Shown here: positions 36,001-51,373 of the stretch, one piece after another
How positions within the stretch are numbered: position 1 is the first letter of the stretch
Layout: each line of letters opens with the position of its first letter
Assembly (NCBI RefSeq): GCF_051020955.1
Contig: NW_027476190.1
Span: forward strand, 182,501 to 246,500
Length of the DNA: 64,000 nucleotides
Reading direction: 5' to 3'
Origin: Megalopta genalis
Taxonomy: Eukaryota; Arthropoda; Insecta; Hymenoptera; Halictidae
Position numbers and translations under genes: made by a program
Notes under the pieces: generated by a model
The model's input: only the letters and a program-made list of their open reading frames with translations
What the model was told of the DNA's origin: nothing
The model's database searches: none

Positions 36001-39000
36001 AACTAACGTTTTTACATAGGTATTAAGCATTTAGAACGAAATCTAATGTAGGAAAATGGTACTTTACTCTTGATCGGTACGTTGGGACTTTGAAAATATT
36101 CGGGCGTTCCAATCGCTCGTCTGTTGCATCATAGCGCGTCTCGGCGCAATCGACCGATTCGCTCGATCCATTATTTTCGATTTACGGCTAAAATAAATTT
36201 TTCTCATTTTATTCAATAACATATTCTTGCTTAAATAACTTTTTTACATAGGGATTAAGCATTTAGAACGATACATTGTTTAAAATAAGGGCACTTTACT
36301 CTTGACATTTTACGGTTTTTTCAATTTTCTGAAAAATCCTATCATTAGATTTTTTTTAGAATACGATATTCTTGCTTAACTAACGTTTCTACATAGGGAT
36401 TAAGCATTTAGAACGAAATCTAATGTCAGAAAATGGCACTTTACTCTTGACATTTTCCGGTTTTTTCAATTTTCTGGAAAATCCTATCATTAGATTTTTT
36501 TAAAAATACGATATTCTTGCTTAACTAACGTTTTTACATAGGGATTAAGTATTTAGAACGAAATCTAATGTAGGAAAATGGTACTTTACTCTTGATCGGT
36601 ACGTTGGGACTTTGAAAATATTCGGGCGTACGCGACGCGCTCGGCGCTTCGAACAGCTCCGGTGTCCCCATTATTTTCGATTTACGGCTAAAATAAATTT
36701 TTCTAATTTTTTTCAATAACATATTCCTGCTAAAATAACTTTTTTACATAGGGATTAAGCATTTAGAACGATACATTGTTTAAAATAAGGGCACTTTACT
36801 CTTGATATTTTACGGTTTTTTCAATTTTCTGAAAAATCCTATCATTAGATTTTTTTAAAAATACGATATTCTTGCTTAACTAACGTTTCTACATAGGGAT
36901 TAAGCATTTAGAACGAAATCTAATGTCAGAAAATGGCACTTTACTCTTGACATTTTTCGGTTTTTTCAATTTTCTGGGAAATCCTATCATTAGATTTTTT
37001 TAAAAATACGATATTCTTGCTTAACTAACGTTTTTACATCGGGATTAAGCATTTAGAACGAAATCTAATGTAGGAAAATGGTACTTTACTCTTGATCGGT
37101 ACGTTGGGACTTTGAAAATATTCGGGCGTTCCAATCGCTCGTCTGTTGCATCATAGCGCGTCTCGGCGCAATCGACCGATTCGCTCGATCCATTATTTTC
37201 GATTTACGGCTAAAATAAATTTTTCTCATTTTATTCAATAACATATTCTTGCTTAAATAACTTTTTTACATAGGGATTAAGCATTTAGAACGATACATTG
37301 TTTAAAATAAGGGCACTTTACTCTTGACATTTTACGGTTTTTTCAATTTTCTGAAAAATCCTACCATTAGATTTTTTTAAAAATACGATATTCTTGCTTA
37401 ACTAACGTTTCTACATAGGGATTAAGCATTTAGAACGAAATCTAATGTCAGAAAATGGCACTTTACTCTTGACATTTTTCGGTTTTTTCAATTTTCTGGA
37501 AAATCCTATCATTAGATTTTTTTAAAAATACGATGTTCTTGCTTAACTAACGTTTTTACATAGGGATTAAGCATTTAGAACGAAATCTAATGTAGGAAAA
37601 TGGTACTTTACTCTTGACCGGTACGTTGGGACTTTGAAAATATTCGGGCGTTCCAATCGCTCGTCTGTTGCATCATAGCGCGTCTCGGCGCAATCGACCG
37701 ATTCGCTCGACCCATTATTTTCGATTTACGGCTAAAATAAATTTTTCTCATTTTATTCAATAACATATTCTTGCTTAGATAACTTTTTTACATAGGGATT
37801 AAGCATTTAGAACGATATAATGTTTAAAATAAGGGCACTTTACTCTTGACATTTTACGGTTTTTTCAATTTTCTGAAAAATCCTATCATTAGATTTTTTT
37901 AAAAATACGATAATCTTGCATAACTAACGTTTCTACATAGGGATTAAGCATTTAGAACGAAATCTAATGTCAGAAAATGGCACTTTACTCTTGACATTTT
38001 TCGGTTTTTTCAATTTTCTGGAAAATCCTATCATTAGATTTTTTTTAAAATACGATATTCTTGCTTAACTAACGTTTTTACATAGGGATTAAGCATTTAG
38101 AACGAAATCTAATGTAGGAAAATGGTACTTTACTCTTGACCGGTACGTTGGGACTTTGAAAATATTCGGGCGTTCCAATCGCTCGTCTGTTGCATCATAG
38201 CGCGTCTCGGCGCAATCGACCGATTCGCTCGACCCATTATTTTCGATTTACGGCTAAAATAAATTTTTCTCATTTTATTCAATAACATATTCTTGCTTAG
38301 ATAACTTTTTTACATAGGGATTAAGCATTTAGAACGATATAATGTTTAAAATAAGGGCACTTTACTCTTGACATTTTACGGTTTTTTCAATTTTCTGAAA
38401 AATCCTACCATTAGATTTTTTTAAAAATACGATATTCTTGCTTAACTAACGTTTCTACATAGGGATTAAGCATTTAGAACGAAATCTAATGTCAGAAAAT
38501 GGCACTTTACTCTTGACATTTTTCGGTTTTTTCAATTTTCTGGAAAATCCTATCATTAGATTTTTTTAAAAATACGATGTTCTTGCTTAACTAACGTTTT
38601 TACATAGGGATTAAGCATTTAGAACGAAATCTAATGTAGGAAAATGGTACTTTACTCTTGACCGGTACGTTGGGACTTTGAAAATATTCGGGCGTTCCAA
38701 TCGCTCGTCTGTTGCATCATAGCGCGTCTCGGCGCAATCGACCGATTCGCTCGACCCATTATTTTCGATTTACGGCTAAAATAAATTTTTCTCATTTTAT
38801 TCAATAACATATTCTTGCTTAGATAACTTTTTTACATAGGGATTAAGCATTTAGAACGATATAATGTTTAAAATAAGGGCACTTTACTCTTGACATTTTA
38901 CGGTTTTTTCAATTTTCTGAAAAATCCTATCATTAGATTTTTTTAAAAATACGATAATCTTGCATAACTAACGTTTCTACATAGGGATTAAGCATTTAGA

Positions 39001-40311
39001 ACGAAATCTAATGTCAGAAAATGGCACTTTACTCTTGACATTTTTCGGTTTTTTCAATTTTCTGGAAAATCCTATCATTAGATTTTTTTTAAAATACGAT
39101 ATTCTTGCTTAACTAACGTTTTTACATAGGGATTAAGCATTTAGAACGAAATCTAATGTAGGAAAATGGTACTTTACTCTTGACCGGTACGTTGGGACTT
39201 TGAAAATATTCGGGCGTTCCAATCGCTCGTCTGTTGCATCATAGCGCGTCTCGGCGCAATCGACCGATTCGCTCGACCCATTATTTTCGATTTACGGCTA
39301 AAATAAATTTTTCTCATTTTATTCAATAACATATTCTTGCTTAGATAACTTTTTTACATAGGGATTAAGCATTTAGAACGATATAATGTTTAAAATAAGG
39401 GCACTTTACTCTTGACATTTTACGGTTTTTTCAATTTTCTGAAAAATCCTATCATTAGATTTTTTTAAAAATACGATAATCTTGCTTAACTAACGTTTCT
39501 ACATAGGGATTAAGCATTTAGAACGAAATCTAATGTCAGAAAATGGCACTTTACTCTTGACATTTTTCGGTTTTTTCAATTTTCTGGAAAATCCTATCAT
39601 TAGATTTTTTTAAAAATACGATATTCTTGCTTAACTAACGTTTTTACATAGGGATTAAGCATTTAGAACGAAATCTAATGTAGGAAAATGGTACTTTACT
39701 CTTGACCGGTACGTTGGGACTTTGAAAATATTCGGGCGTTCCAATCGCTCGTCTGTTGCATCATAGCGCGTCTCGGCGCAATCGACCGATTCGCTCGACC
39801 CATTATTTTCGATTTACGGCTAAAATAAATTTTTCTCGTTTTATTCAATAACATATTCTTGCTTAGATAACTTTTTTACATAGGGATTAAGCATTTAGAA
39901 CGATATAATGTTTAAAATAAGGGCACTTTACTCTTGACATTTTACGGTTTTTTCAATTTTCTGAAAAATCCTATCATTAGATTTTTTTAAAAATACGATA
40001 ATCTTGCATAACTAACGTTTCTACATAGGGATTAAGCATTTAGAACGAAATCTAATGTCAGAAAATGGCACTTTACTCTTGACATTTTTCGGTTTTTTCA
40101 ATTTTCTGGAAAATCCTATCATTAGATTTTTTTAAAAATACGATATTCTTGCTTAACTAACGTTTTTACATAGGGATTAAGTATTTAGAACGAAATCTAA
40201 TGTAGGAAAATGGTACTTTACTCTTGATCGGTACGTTGGGACTTTGAAAATATTCGGGCGTACGCGGCGCGCTCGGCGCTTCGAACAGCTCCGGTGTCCC
40301 CATTATTTTCG
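33092..40311. repeat. Rearranged HOR copy, 7,220 bp, 14 monomers
   Basis: The order is u4, u5, u6, a mosaic at 34636, u5, u6, u7, u8, a u9/u11 mosaic at 37202, then u12-u16. The mosaic at 34636-35157 has a leader (CTTAAATAAC after an A tail) typical of u5/u7 but a u4/u6 body (GGGAAATCC, TAGGTATT). As a result GGTTATTTC occurs twice (near 33748 and 35293). Spacing between B boundaries here is 1,022, 1,544, 1,022 and 3,632. Confidence 0.85.
37202..37723. repeat. Chimeric monomer: u9 start, u11 remainder
   Basis: It starts with CTTAAATAAC and GATACATTG with AAAATAAGG, as in u9. By CCTACCATT (near 37362) and GATGTTC (near 37533) it matches u11. Canonical copies have u9, u10 and u11 as separate units, so a crossover inside S1, between about 37290 and 37360, removed 1,022 bp. 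The predicted loss equals the observed difference between marker spacings (7,075 versus 8,097). Confidence 0.88.
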
Positions 40312-43300
40312 ATTTACGGCTAAAATAAATTTTTCTAATTTTTTTCAATAACATATTCCTGCTAAAATAACTGTTTTACATAGGGATTAAGCATTTAGAA
40401 CGATACATTGTTTAAAATAAGGGCACTTTACTCTTGATATTTTACGGTTTTTTCAATTTTCTGAAAAATCCTATCATTAGATTTTTTTAAAAATACGATA
40501 TTCTTGCTTAACTAACGTTTTTACATAGGGATTAAGCATTTAGAACGAAATCTAATGTAGGAAAATGGTACTTTACTCTTGACCGGTACGTTGGGACTTT
40601 GAAAATATTCGGGCGTTCCAATCGCTCGTCTGTTGCATCATAGCGCGTCTCGGCGCAATCGACCGATTCGCTCGACCCATTATTTTCGATTTACGGCTAA
40701 AATAAATTTTTCTCATTTTATTCAATAACATATTCTTGCTTAGATAACTTTTTTACATAGGGATTAAGCATTTAGAACGATATAATGTTTAAAATAAGGG
40801 CACTTTACTCTTGACATTTTACGGTTTTTTCAATTTTCTGAAAAATCCTATCATTAGATTTTTTTAAAAATACGATAATCTTGCTTAACTAACGTTTCTA
40901 CATAGGGATTAAGCATTTAGAACGAAATCTAATGTCAGAAAATGGCACTTTACTCTTGACATTTTTCGGTTTTTTCAATTTTCTGGAAAATCCTATCATT
41001 AGATTTTTTTAAAAATACGATATTCTTGCTTAACTAACGTTTTTACATAGGGATTAAGCATTTAGAACGAAATCTAATGTAGGAAAATGGTACTTTACTC
41101 TTGACCGGTACGTTGGGACTTTGAAAATATTCGGGCGTTCCAATCGCTCGTCTGTTGCATCATAGCGCGTCTCGGCGCAATCGACCGATTCGCTCGATCC
41201 ATTATTTTCGATTTACGGCTAAAATAAATTTTTCTCATTTTATTCAATAACATATTCTTGCTTAAATAACTTTTTTACATAGGGATTAAGCATTTAGAAC
41301 GATACATTGTTTAAAATAAGGGCACTTTACTCTTGACATTTTACGGTTTTTTCAATTTTCTGAAAAATCCTATCATTAGATTTTTTTAAGAATACGATAT
41401 TCTTGCTTAACTAACGTTTCTACATAGGGATTAAGCATTTAGAACGAAATCTAATGTCAGAAAATGGCACTTTACTCTTGACATTTTTCGGTTTTTTCAA
41501 TTTTCTGGAAAATCCTATCATTAGATTTTTTTAAAAATACGATATTCTTGCTTAACTAACGTTTTTACATAGGGATTAAGTATTTAGAACGAAATCTAAT
41601 GTAGGAAAATGGTACTTTACTCTTGATCGGTACGTTGGGACTTTGAAAATATTCGGGCGTACGCGGCGCGCTCGGCGCTTCGAACAGCTCCGGTGTCCCC
41701 ATTATTTTCGATTTACGGCTAAAATAAATTTTTCTAATTTTTTTCAATAACATATTCCTGCTAAAATAACTTTTTTACATAGGGATTAAGCATTTAGAAC
41801 GATACATTGTTTAAAATAAGGGCACTTTACTCTTGACATTTTACGGTTTTTTCAATTTTCTGAAAAATCCTATCATTAGATTTTTTTAAAAATACGATAT
41901 TCTTGCTTAACTAACGTTTCTACATAGGGATTAAGCATTTAGAACGAAATCTAATGTCAGAAAATGGCACTTTACTCTTGACATTTTTCGGTTTTTTCAA
42001 TTTTCTGGGAAATCCTATCATTAGATTTTTTTAAAAATACGATATTCTTGCTTAACTAACGTTTTTACATAGGTATTAAGCATTTAGAACGAAATCTAAT
42101 GTAGGAAAATGGTACTTTACTCTTGATCGGTACGTTGGGACTTTGAAAATATTCGGGCGTTCCAATCGCTCGTCTGTTGCATCATAGCGCGTCTCGGCGC
42201 AATCGACCGATTCGCTCGATCCATTATTTTCGATTTACGGCTAAAATAAATTTTTCTCATTTTATTCAATAACATATTCTTGCTTAAATAACTTTTTTAC
42301 ATAGGGATTAAGCATTTAGAACGATACATTGTTTAAAATAAGGGCACTTTACTCTTGACATTTTACGGTTATTTCAATTTTCTGAAAAATCCTATCATTA
42401 GATTTTTTTTAGAATACGATATTCTTGCTTAACTAACGTTTCTACATAGGGATTAAGCATTTAGAACGAAATCTAATGTCAGAAAATGGCACTTTACTCT
42501 TGACATTTTCCGGTTTTTTCAATTTTCTGGAAAATCCTATCATTAGATTTTTTTAAAAATACGATATTCTTGCTTAACTAACGTTTTTACATAGGGATTA
42601 AGTATTTAGAACGAAATCTAATGTAGGAAAATGGTACTTTACTCTTGATCGGTACGTTGGGACTTTGAAAATATTCGGGCGTACGCGGCGCGCTCGGCGC
42701 TTCGAACAGCTCCGGTGTCCCCATTATTTTCGATTTACGGCTAAAATAAATTTTTCTAATTTTTTTCAATAACATATTCCTGCTAAAATAACTTTTTTAC
42801 ATAGGGATTAAGCATTTAGAACGATACATTGTTTAAAATAAGGGCACTTTACTCTTGACATTTTACGGTTTTTTCAATTTTCTGAAAAATCCTATCATTA
42901 GATTTTTTTAAAAATACGATATTCTTGCTTAACTAACGTTTCTACATAGGGATTAAGCATTTAGAACGAAATCTAATGTCAGAAAATGGCACTTTACTCT
43001 TGACATTTTTCGGTTTTTTCAATTTTCTGGGAAATCCTATCATTAGATTTTTTTAAAAATACGATATTCTTGCTTAACTAACGTTTTTACATAGGTATTA
43101 AGCATTTAGAACGAAATCTAATGTAGGAAAATGGTACTTTACTCTTGATCGGTACGTTGGGACTTTGAAAATATTCGGGCGTTCCAATCGCTCGTCTGTT
43201 GCATCATAGCGCGTCTCGGCGCAATCGACCGATTCGCTCGATCCATTATTTTCGATTTACGGCTAAAATAAATTTTTCTCATTTTATTCAATAACATATT

Positions 43301-46300
43301 CTTGCTTAAATAACTTTTTTACATAGGGATTAAGCATTTAGAACGATACATTGTTTAAAATAAGGGCACTTTACTCTTGACATTTTACGGTTTTTTCAAT
43401 TTTCTGAAAAATCCTATCATTAGATTTTTTTTAGAATACGATATTCTTGCTTAACTAACGTTTCTACATAGGGATTAAGCATTTAGAACGAAATCTAATG
43501 TCAGAAAATGGCACTTTACTCTTGACATTTTCCGGTTTTTTCAATTTTCTGGAAAATCCTATCATTAGATTTTTTTAAAAATACGATATTCTTGCTTAAC
43601 TAACGTTTTTACATAGGGATTAAGTATTTAGAACGAAATCTAATGTAGGAAAATGGTACTTTACTCTTGATCGGTACGTTGGGACTTTGAAAATATTCGG
43701 GCGTACGCGACGCGCTCGGCGCTTCGAACAGCTCCGGTGTCCCCATTATTTTCGATTTACGGCTAAAATAAATTTTTCTAATTTTTTTCAATAACATATT
43801 CCTGCTAAAATAACTTTTTTACATAGGGATTAAGCATTTAGAACGATACATTGTTTAAAATAAGGGCACTTTACTCTTGATATTTTACGGTTTTTTCAAT
43901 TTTCTGAAAAATCCTATCATTAGATTTTTTTAAAAATACGATATTCTTGCTTAACTAACGTTTCTACATAGGGATTAAGCATTTAGAACGAAATCTAATG
44001 TCAGAAAATGGCACTTTACTCTTGACATTTTTCGGTTTTTTCAATTTTCTGGGAAATCCTATCATTAGATTTTTTTAAAAATACGATATTCTTGCTTAAC
44101 TAACGTTTTTACATCGGGATTAAGCATTTAGAACGAAATCTAATGTAGGAAAATGGTACTTTACTCTTGATCGGTACGTTGGGACTTTGAAAATATTCGG
44201 GCGTTCCAATCGCTCGTCTGTTGCATCATAGCGCGTCTCGGCGCAATCGACCGATTCGCTCGATCCATTATTTTCGATTTACGGCTAAAATAAATTTTTC
44301 TCATTTTATTCAATAACATATTCTTGCTTAAATAACTTTTTTACATAGGGATTAAGCATTTAGAACGATACATTGTTTAAAATAAGGGCACTTTACTCTT
44401 GACATTTTACGGTTTTTTCAATTTTCTGAAAAATCCTATCATTAGATTTTTTTAAGAATACGATATTCTTGCTTAACTAACGTTTCTACATAGGGATTAA
44501 GCATTTAGAACGAAATCTAATGTCAGAAAATGGCACTTTACTCTTGACATTTTTCGGTTTTTTCAATTTTCTGGAAAATCCTATCATTAGATTTTTTTAA
44601 AAATACGATATTCTTGCTTAACTAACGTTTTTACATAGGGATTAAGTATTTAGAACGAAATCTAATGTAGGAAAATGGTACTTTACTCTTGATCGGTACG
44701 TTGGGACTTTGAAAATATTCGGGCGTACGCGGCGCGCTCGGCGCTTCGAACAGCTCCGGTGTCCCCATTATTTTCGATTTACGGCTAAAATAAATTTTTC
44801 TAATTTTTTTCAATAACATATTCCTGCTAAAATAACTGTTTTACATAGGGATTAAGCATTTAGAACGATACATTGTTTAAAATAAGGGCACTTTACTCTT
44901 GATATTTTACGGTTTTTTCAATTTTCTGAAAAATCCTATCATTAGATTTTTTTAAAAATACGATATTCTTGCTTAACTAACGTTTCTACATAGGGATTAA
45001 GCATTTAGAACGAAATCTAATGTCAGAAAATGGCACTTTACTCTTGACATTTTTCGGTTTTTTCAATTTTCTGGGAAATCCTATCATTAGATTTTTTTAA
45101 AAATACGATATTCTTGCTTAACTAACGTTTTTACATAGGGATTAAGCATTTAGAACGAAATCTAATGTAGGAAAATGGTACTTTACTCTTGATCGGTACG
45201 TTGGGACTTTGAAAATATTCGGGCGTTCCAATCGCTCGTCTGTTGCATCATAGCGCGTCTCGGCGCAATCGACCGATTCGCTCGACCCATTATTTTCGAT
45301 TTACGGCTAAAATAAATTTTTCTCATTTTATTCAATAACATATTCTTGCTTAGATAACTTTTTTACATAGGGATTAAGCATTTAGAACGATATAATGTTT
45401 AAAGTAAGGGCACTTTACTCTTGACATTTTACGGTTTTTTCAATTTTCTGAAAAATCCTACCATTAGATTTTTTTAAAAATACGATATTCTTGCTTAACT
45501 AACGTTTCTACATAGGGATTAAGCATTTAGAACGAAATCTAATGTCAGAAAATGGCACTTTACTCTTGACATTTTTCGGTTTTTTCAATTTTCTGGAAAA
45601 TCCTATCATTAGATTTTTTTAAAAATACGATGTTCTTGCTTAACTAACGTTTTTACATAGGGATTAAGCATTTAGAACGAAATCTAATGTAGGAAAATGG
45701 TACTTTACTCTTGACCGGTACGTTGGGACTTTGAAAATATTCGGGCGTTCCAATCGCTCGTCTGTTGCATCATAGCGCGTCTCGGCGCAATCGACCGATT
45801 CGCTCGACCCATTATTTTCGATTTACGGCTAAAATAAATTTTTCTCATTTTATTCAATAACATATTCTTGCTTAGATAACTTTTTTACATAGGGATTAAG
45901 CATTTAGAACGATATAATGTTTAAAATAAGGGCACTTTACTCTTGACATTTTACGGTTTTTTCAATTTTCTGAAAAATCCTATCATTAGATTTTTTTAAA
46001 AATACGATAATCTTGCATAACTAACGTTTCTACATAGGGATTAAGCATTTAGAACGAAATCTAATGTCAGAAAATGGCACTTTACTCTTGACATTTTTCG
46101 GTTTTTTCAATTTTCTGGAAAATCCTATCATTAGATTTTTTTTAAAATACGATATTCTTGCTTAACTAACGTTTTTACATAGGGATTAAGCATTTAGAAC
46201 GAAATCTAATGTAGGAAAATGGTACTTTACTCTTGACCGGTACGTTGGGACTTTGAAAATATTCGGGCGTTCCAATCGCTCGTCTGTTGCATCATAGCGC

Positions 46301-48408
46301 GTCTCGGCGCAATCGACCGATTCGCTCGACCCATTATTTTCGATTTACGGCTAAAATAAATTTTTCTCATTTTATTCAATAACATATTCTTGCTTAGATA
46401 ACTTTTTTACATAGGGATTAAGCATTTAGAACGATATAATGTTTAAAATAAGGGCACTTTACTCTTGACATTTTACGGTTTTTTCAATTTTCTGAAAAAT
46501 CCTACCATTAGATTTTTTTAAAAATACGATATTCTTGCTTAACTAACGTTTCTACATAGGGATTAAGCATTTAGAACGAAATCTAATGTCAGAAAATGGC
46601 ACTTTACTCTTGACATTTTTCGGTTTTTTCAATTTTCTGGAAAATCCTATCATTAGATTTTTTTAAAAATACGATGTTCTTGCTTAACTAACGTTTTTAC
46701 ATAGGGATTAAGCATTTAGAACGAAATCTAATGTAGGAAAATGGTACTTTACTCTTGACCGGTACGTTGGGACTTTGAAAATATTCGGGCGTTCCAATCG
46801 CTCGTCTGTTGCATCATAGCGCGTCTCGGCGCAATCGACCGATTCGCTCGACCCATTATTTTCGATTTACGGCTAAAATAAATTTTTCTCATTTTATTCA
46901 ATAACATATTCTTGCTTAGATAACTTTTTTACATAGGGATTAAGCATTTAGAACGATATAATGTTTAAAATAAGGGCACTTTACTCTTGACATTTTACGG
47001 TTTTTTCAATTTTCTGAAAAATCCTATCATTAGATTTTTTTAAAAATACGATAATCTTGCATAACTAACGTTTCTACATAGGGATTAAGCATTTAGAACG
47101 AAATCTAATGTCAGAAAATGGCACTTTACTCTTGACATTTTTCGGTTTTTTCAATTTTCTGGAAAATCCTATCATTAGATTTTTTTTAAAATACGATATT
47201 CTTGCTTAACTAACGTTTTTACATAGGGATTAAGCATTTAGAACGAAATCTAATGTAGGAAAATGGTACTTTACTCTTGACCGGTACGTTGGGACTTTGA
47301 AAATATTCGGGCGTTCCAATCGCTCGTCTGTTGCATCATAGCGCGTCTCGGCGCAATCGACCGATTCGCTCGACCCATTATTTTCGATTTACGGCTAAAA
47401 TAAATTTTTCTCATTTTATTCAATAACATATTCTTGCTTAGATAACTTTTTTACATAGGGATTAAGCATTTAGAACGATATAATGTTTAAAATAAGGGCA
47501 CTTTACTCTTGACATTTTACGGTTTTTTCAATTTTCTGAAAAATCCTATCATTAGATTTTTTTAAAAATACGATAATCTTGCTTAACTAACGTTTCTACA
47601 TAGGGATTAAGCATTTAGAACGAAATCTAATGTCAGAAAATGGCACTTTACTCTTGACATTTTTCGGTTTTTTCAATTTTCTGGAAAATCCTATCATTAG
47701 ATTTTTTTAAAAATACGATATTCTTGCTTAACTAACGTTTTTACATAGGGATTAAGCATTTAGAACGAAATCTAATGTAGGAAAATGGTACTTTACTCTT
47801 GACCGGTACGTTGGGACTTTGAAAATATTCGGGCGTTCCAATCGCTCGTCTGTTGCATCATAGCGCGTCTCGGCGCAATCGACCGATTCGCTCGACCCAT
47901 TATTTTCGATTTACGGCTAAAATAAATTTTTCTCGTTTTATTCAATAACATATTCTTGCTTAGATAACTTTTTTACATAGGGATTAAGCATTTAGAACGA
48001 TATAATGTTTAAAATAAGGGCACTTTACTCTTGACATTTTACGGTTTTTTCAATTTTCTGAAAAATCCTATCATTAGATTTTTTTAAAAATACGATAATC
48101 TTGCATAACTAACGTTTCTACATAGGGATTAAGCATTTAGAACGAAATCTAATGTCAGAAAATGGCACTTTACTCTTGACATTTTTCGGTTTTTTCAATT
48201 TTCTGGAAAATCCTATCATTAGATTTTTTTAAAAATACGATATTCTTGCTTAACTAACGTTTTTACATAGGGATTAAGTATTTAGAACGAAATCTAATGT
48301 AGGAAAATGGTACTTTACTCTTGATCGGTACGTTGGGACTTTGAAAATATTCGGGCGTACGCGGCGCGCTCGGCGCTTCGAACAGCTCCGGTGTCCCCAT
48401 TATTTTCG
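40312..48408. repeat. Canonical 16-monomer HOR, copy 1 (8,097 bp)
   Basis: Boundaries are 40312 (u1, 377 bp), 40689, 41211, 41711, 42233, 42733, 43255, 43755, 44277, 44777, 45299, 45821, 46343, 46865, 47387 and 47909. B tails close u3, u5, u7, u9 and u16. Markers: CTGTTTTAC in u1 and u10; GGTTATTTC in u5; GCGACGCG in u7; ACATCGGG in u8; TTAAGAATACG in u3 and u9; AAAGTAAGG in u11; CCTACC with GATGTTC in u11 and u13; GATAATCTTGCAT with eight Ts in u12 and u14; CTCGTTTT in u16. The u11-u14 stretch is itself a 1,044-bp dimer in tandem. Confidence 0.9.
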
Positions 48409-51373
48409 ATTTACGGCTAAAATAAATTTTTCTAATTTTTTTCAATAACATATTCCTGCTAAAATAACTGTTTTACATAGGGATTAAGCATTTAGAACGA
48501 TACATTGTTTAAAATAAGGGCACTTTACTCTTGATATTTTACGGTTTTTTCAATTTTCTGAAAAATCCTATCATTAGATTTTTTTAAAAATACGATATTC
48601 TTGCTTAACTAACGTTTTTACATAGGGATTAAGCATTTAGAACGAAATCTAATGTAGGAAAATGGTACTTTACTCTTGACCGGTACGTTGGGACTTTGAA
48701 AATATTCGGGCGTTCCAATCGCTCGTCTGTTGCATCATAGCGCGTCTCGGCGCAATCGACCGATTCGCTCGACCCATTATTTTCGATTTACGGCTAAAAT
48801 AAATTTTTCTCATTTTATTCAATAACATATTCTTGCTTAGATAACTTTTTTACATAGGGATTAAGCATTTAGAACGATATAATGTTTAAAATAAGGGCAC
48901 TTTACTCTTGACATTTTACGGTTTTTTCAATTTTCTGAAAAATCCTATCATTAGATTTTTTTAAAAATACGATAATCTTGCATAACTAACGTTTCTACAT
49001 AGGGATTAAGCATTTAGAACGAAATCTAATGTCAGAAAATGGCACTTTACTCTTGACATTTTTCGGTTTTTTCAATTTTCTGGAAAATCCTATCATTAGA
49101 TTTTTTTTAAAATACGATATTCTTGCTTAACTAACGTTTTTACATAGGGATTAAGCATTTAGAACGAAATCTAATGTAGGAAAATGGTACTTTACTCTTG
49201 ACCGGTACGTTGGGACTTTGAAAATATTCGGGCGTTCCAATCGCTCGTCTGTTGCATCATAGCGCGTCTCGGCGCAATCGACCGATTCGCTCGACCCATT
49301 ATTTTCGATTTACGGCTAAAATAAATTTTTCTCATTTTATTCAATAACATATTCTTGCTTAGATAACTTTTTTACATAGGGATTAAGCATTTAGAACGAT
49401 ATAATGTTTAAAATAAGGGCACTTTACTCTTGACATTTTACGGTTTTTTCAATTTTCTGAAAAATCCTACCATTAGATTTTTTTAAAAATACGATATTCT
49501 TGCTTAACTAACGTTTCTACATAGGGATTAAGCATTTAGAACGAAATCTAATGTCAGAAAATGGCACTTTACTCTTGACATTTTTCGGTTTTTTCAATTT
49601 TCTGGAAAATCCTATCATTAGATTTTTTTAAAAATACGATGTTCTTGCTTAACTAACGTTTTTACATAGGGATTAAGCATTTAGAACGAAATCTAATGTA
49701 GGAAAATGGTACTTTACTCTTGACCGGTACGTTGGGACTTTGAAAATATTCGGGCGTTCCAATCGCTCGTCTGTTGCATCATAGCGCGTCTCGGCGCAAT
49801 CGACCGATTCGCTCGACCCATTATTTTCGATTTACGGCTAAAATAAATTTTTCTCATTTTATTCAATAACATATTCTTGCTTAGATAACTTTTTTACATA
49901 GGGATTAAGCATTTAGAACGATATAATGTTTAAAATAAGGGCACTTTACTCTTGACATTTTACGGTTTTTTCAATTTTCTGAAAAATCCTATCATTAGAT
50001 TTTTTTAAAAATACGATAATCTTGCATAACTAACGTTTCTACATAGGGATTAAGCATTTAGAACGAAATCTAATGTCAGAAAATGGCACTTTACTCTTGA
50101 CATTTTTCGGTTTTTTCAATTTTCTGGAAAATCCTATCATTAGATTTTTTTTAAAATACGATATTCTTGCTTAACTAACGTTTTTACATAGGGATTAAGC
50201 ATTTAGAACGAAATCTAATGTAGGAAAATGGTACTTTACTCTTGACCGGTACGTTGGGACTTTGAAAATATTCGGGCGTTCCAATCGCTCGTCTGTTGCA
50301 TCATAGCGCGTCTCGGCGCAATCGACCGATTCGCTCGACCCATTATTTTCGATTTACGGCTAAAATAAATTTTTCTCATTTTATTCAATAACATATTCTT
50401 GCTTAGATAACTTTTTTACATAGGGATTAAGCATTTAGAACGATATAATGTTTAAAATAAGGGCACTTTACTCTTGACATTTTACGGTTTTTTCAATTTT
50501 CTGAAAAATCCTATCATTAGATTTTTTTAAAAATACGATAATCTTGCTTAACTAACGTTTCTACATAGGGATTAAGCATTTAGAACGAAATCTAATGTCA
50601 GAAAATGGCACTTTACTCTTGACATTTTTCGGTTTTTTCAATTTTCTGGAAAATCCTATCATTAGATTTTTTTAAAAATACGATATTCTTGCTTAACTAA
50701 CGTTTTTACATAGGGATTAAGCATTTAGAACGAAATCTAATGTAGGAAAATGGTACTTTACTCTTGACCGGTACGTTGGGACTTTGAAAATATTCGGGCG
50801 TTCCAATCGCTCGTCTGTTGCATCATAGCGCGTCTCGGCGCAATCGACCGATTCGCTCGACCCATTATTTTCGATTTACGGCTAAAATAAATTTTTCTCG
50901 TTTTATTCAATAACATATTCTTGCTTAGATAACTTTTTTACATAGGGATTAAGCATTTAGAACGATATAATGTTTAAAATAAGGGCACTTTACTCTTGAC
51001 ATTTTACGGTTTTTTCAATTTTCTGAAAAATCCTATCATTAGATTTTTTTAAAAATACGATAATCTTGCATAACTAACGTTTCTACATAGGGATTAAGCA
51101 TTTAGAACGAAATCTAATGTCAGAAAATGGCACTTTACTCTTGACATTTTTCGGTTTTTTCAATTTTCTGGAAAATCCTATCATTAGATTTTTTTAAAAA
51201 TACGATATTCTTGCTTAACTAACGTTTTTACATAGGGATTAAGTATTTAGAACGAAATCTAATGTAGGAAAATGGTACTTTACTCTTGATCGGTACGTTG
51301 GGACTTTGAAAATATTCGGGCGTACGCGGCGCGCTCGGCGCTTCGAACAGCTCCGGTGTCCCCATTATTTTCG
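48409..51373. repeat. 2,965-bp short HOR (u1, u12-u16), copy 1
   Basis: Lengths are 377, then four 522, then 500. It starts with a u1-type 377-bp monomer and passes straight to a u12-like monomer (GATAATCTTGCAT, eight-T S2), then u13, u14, u15 and u16. The u2-u11 portion is absent. It reads as an internal-deletion derivative of the canonical HOR. Confidence 0.87.
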
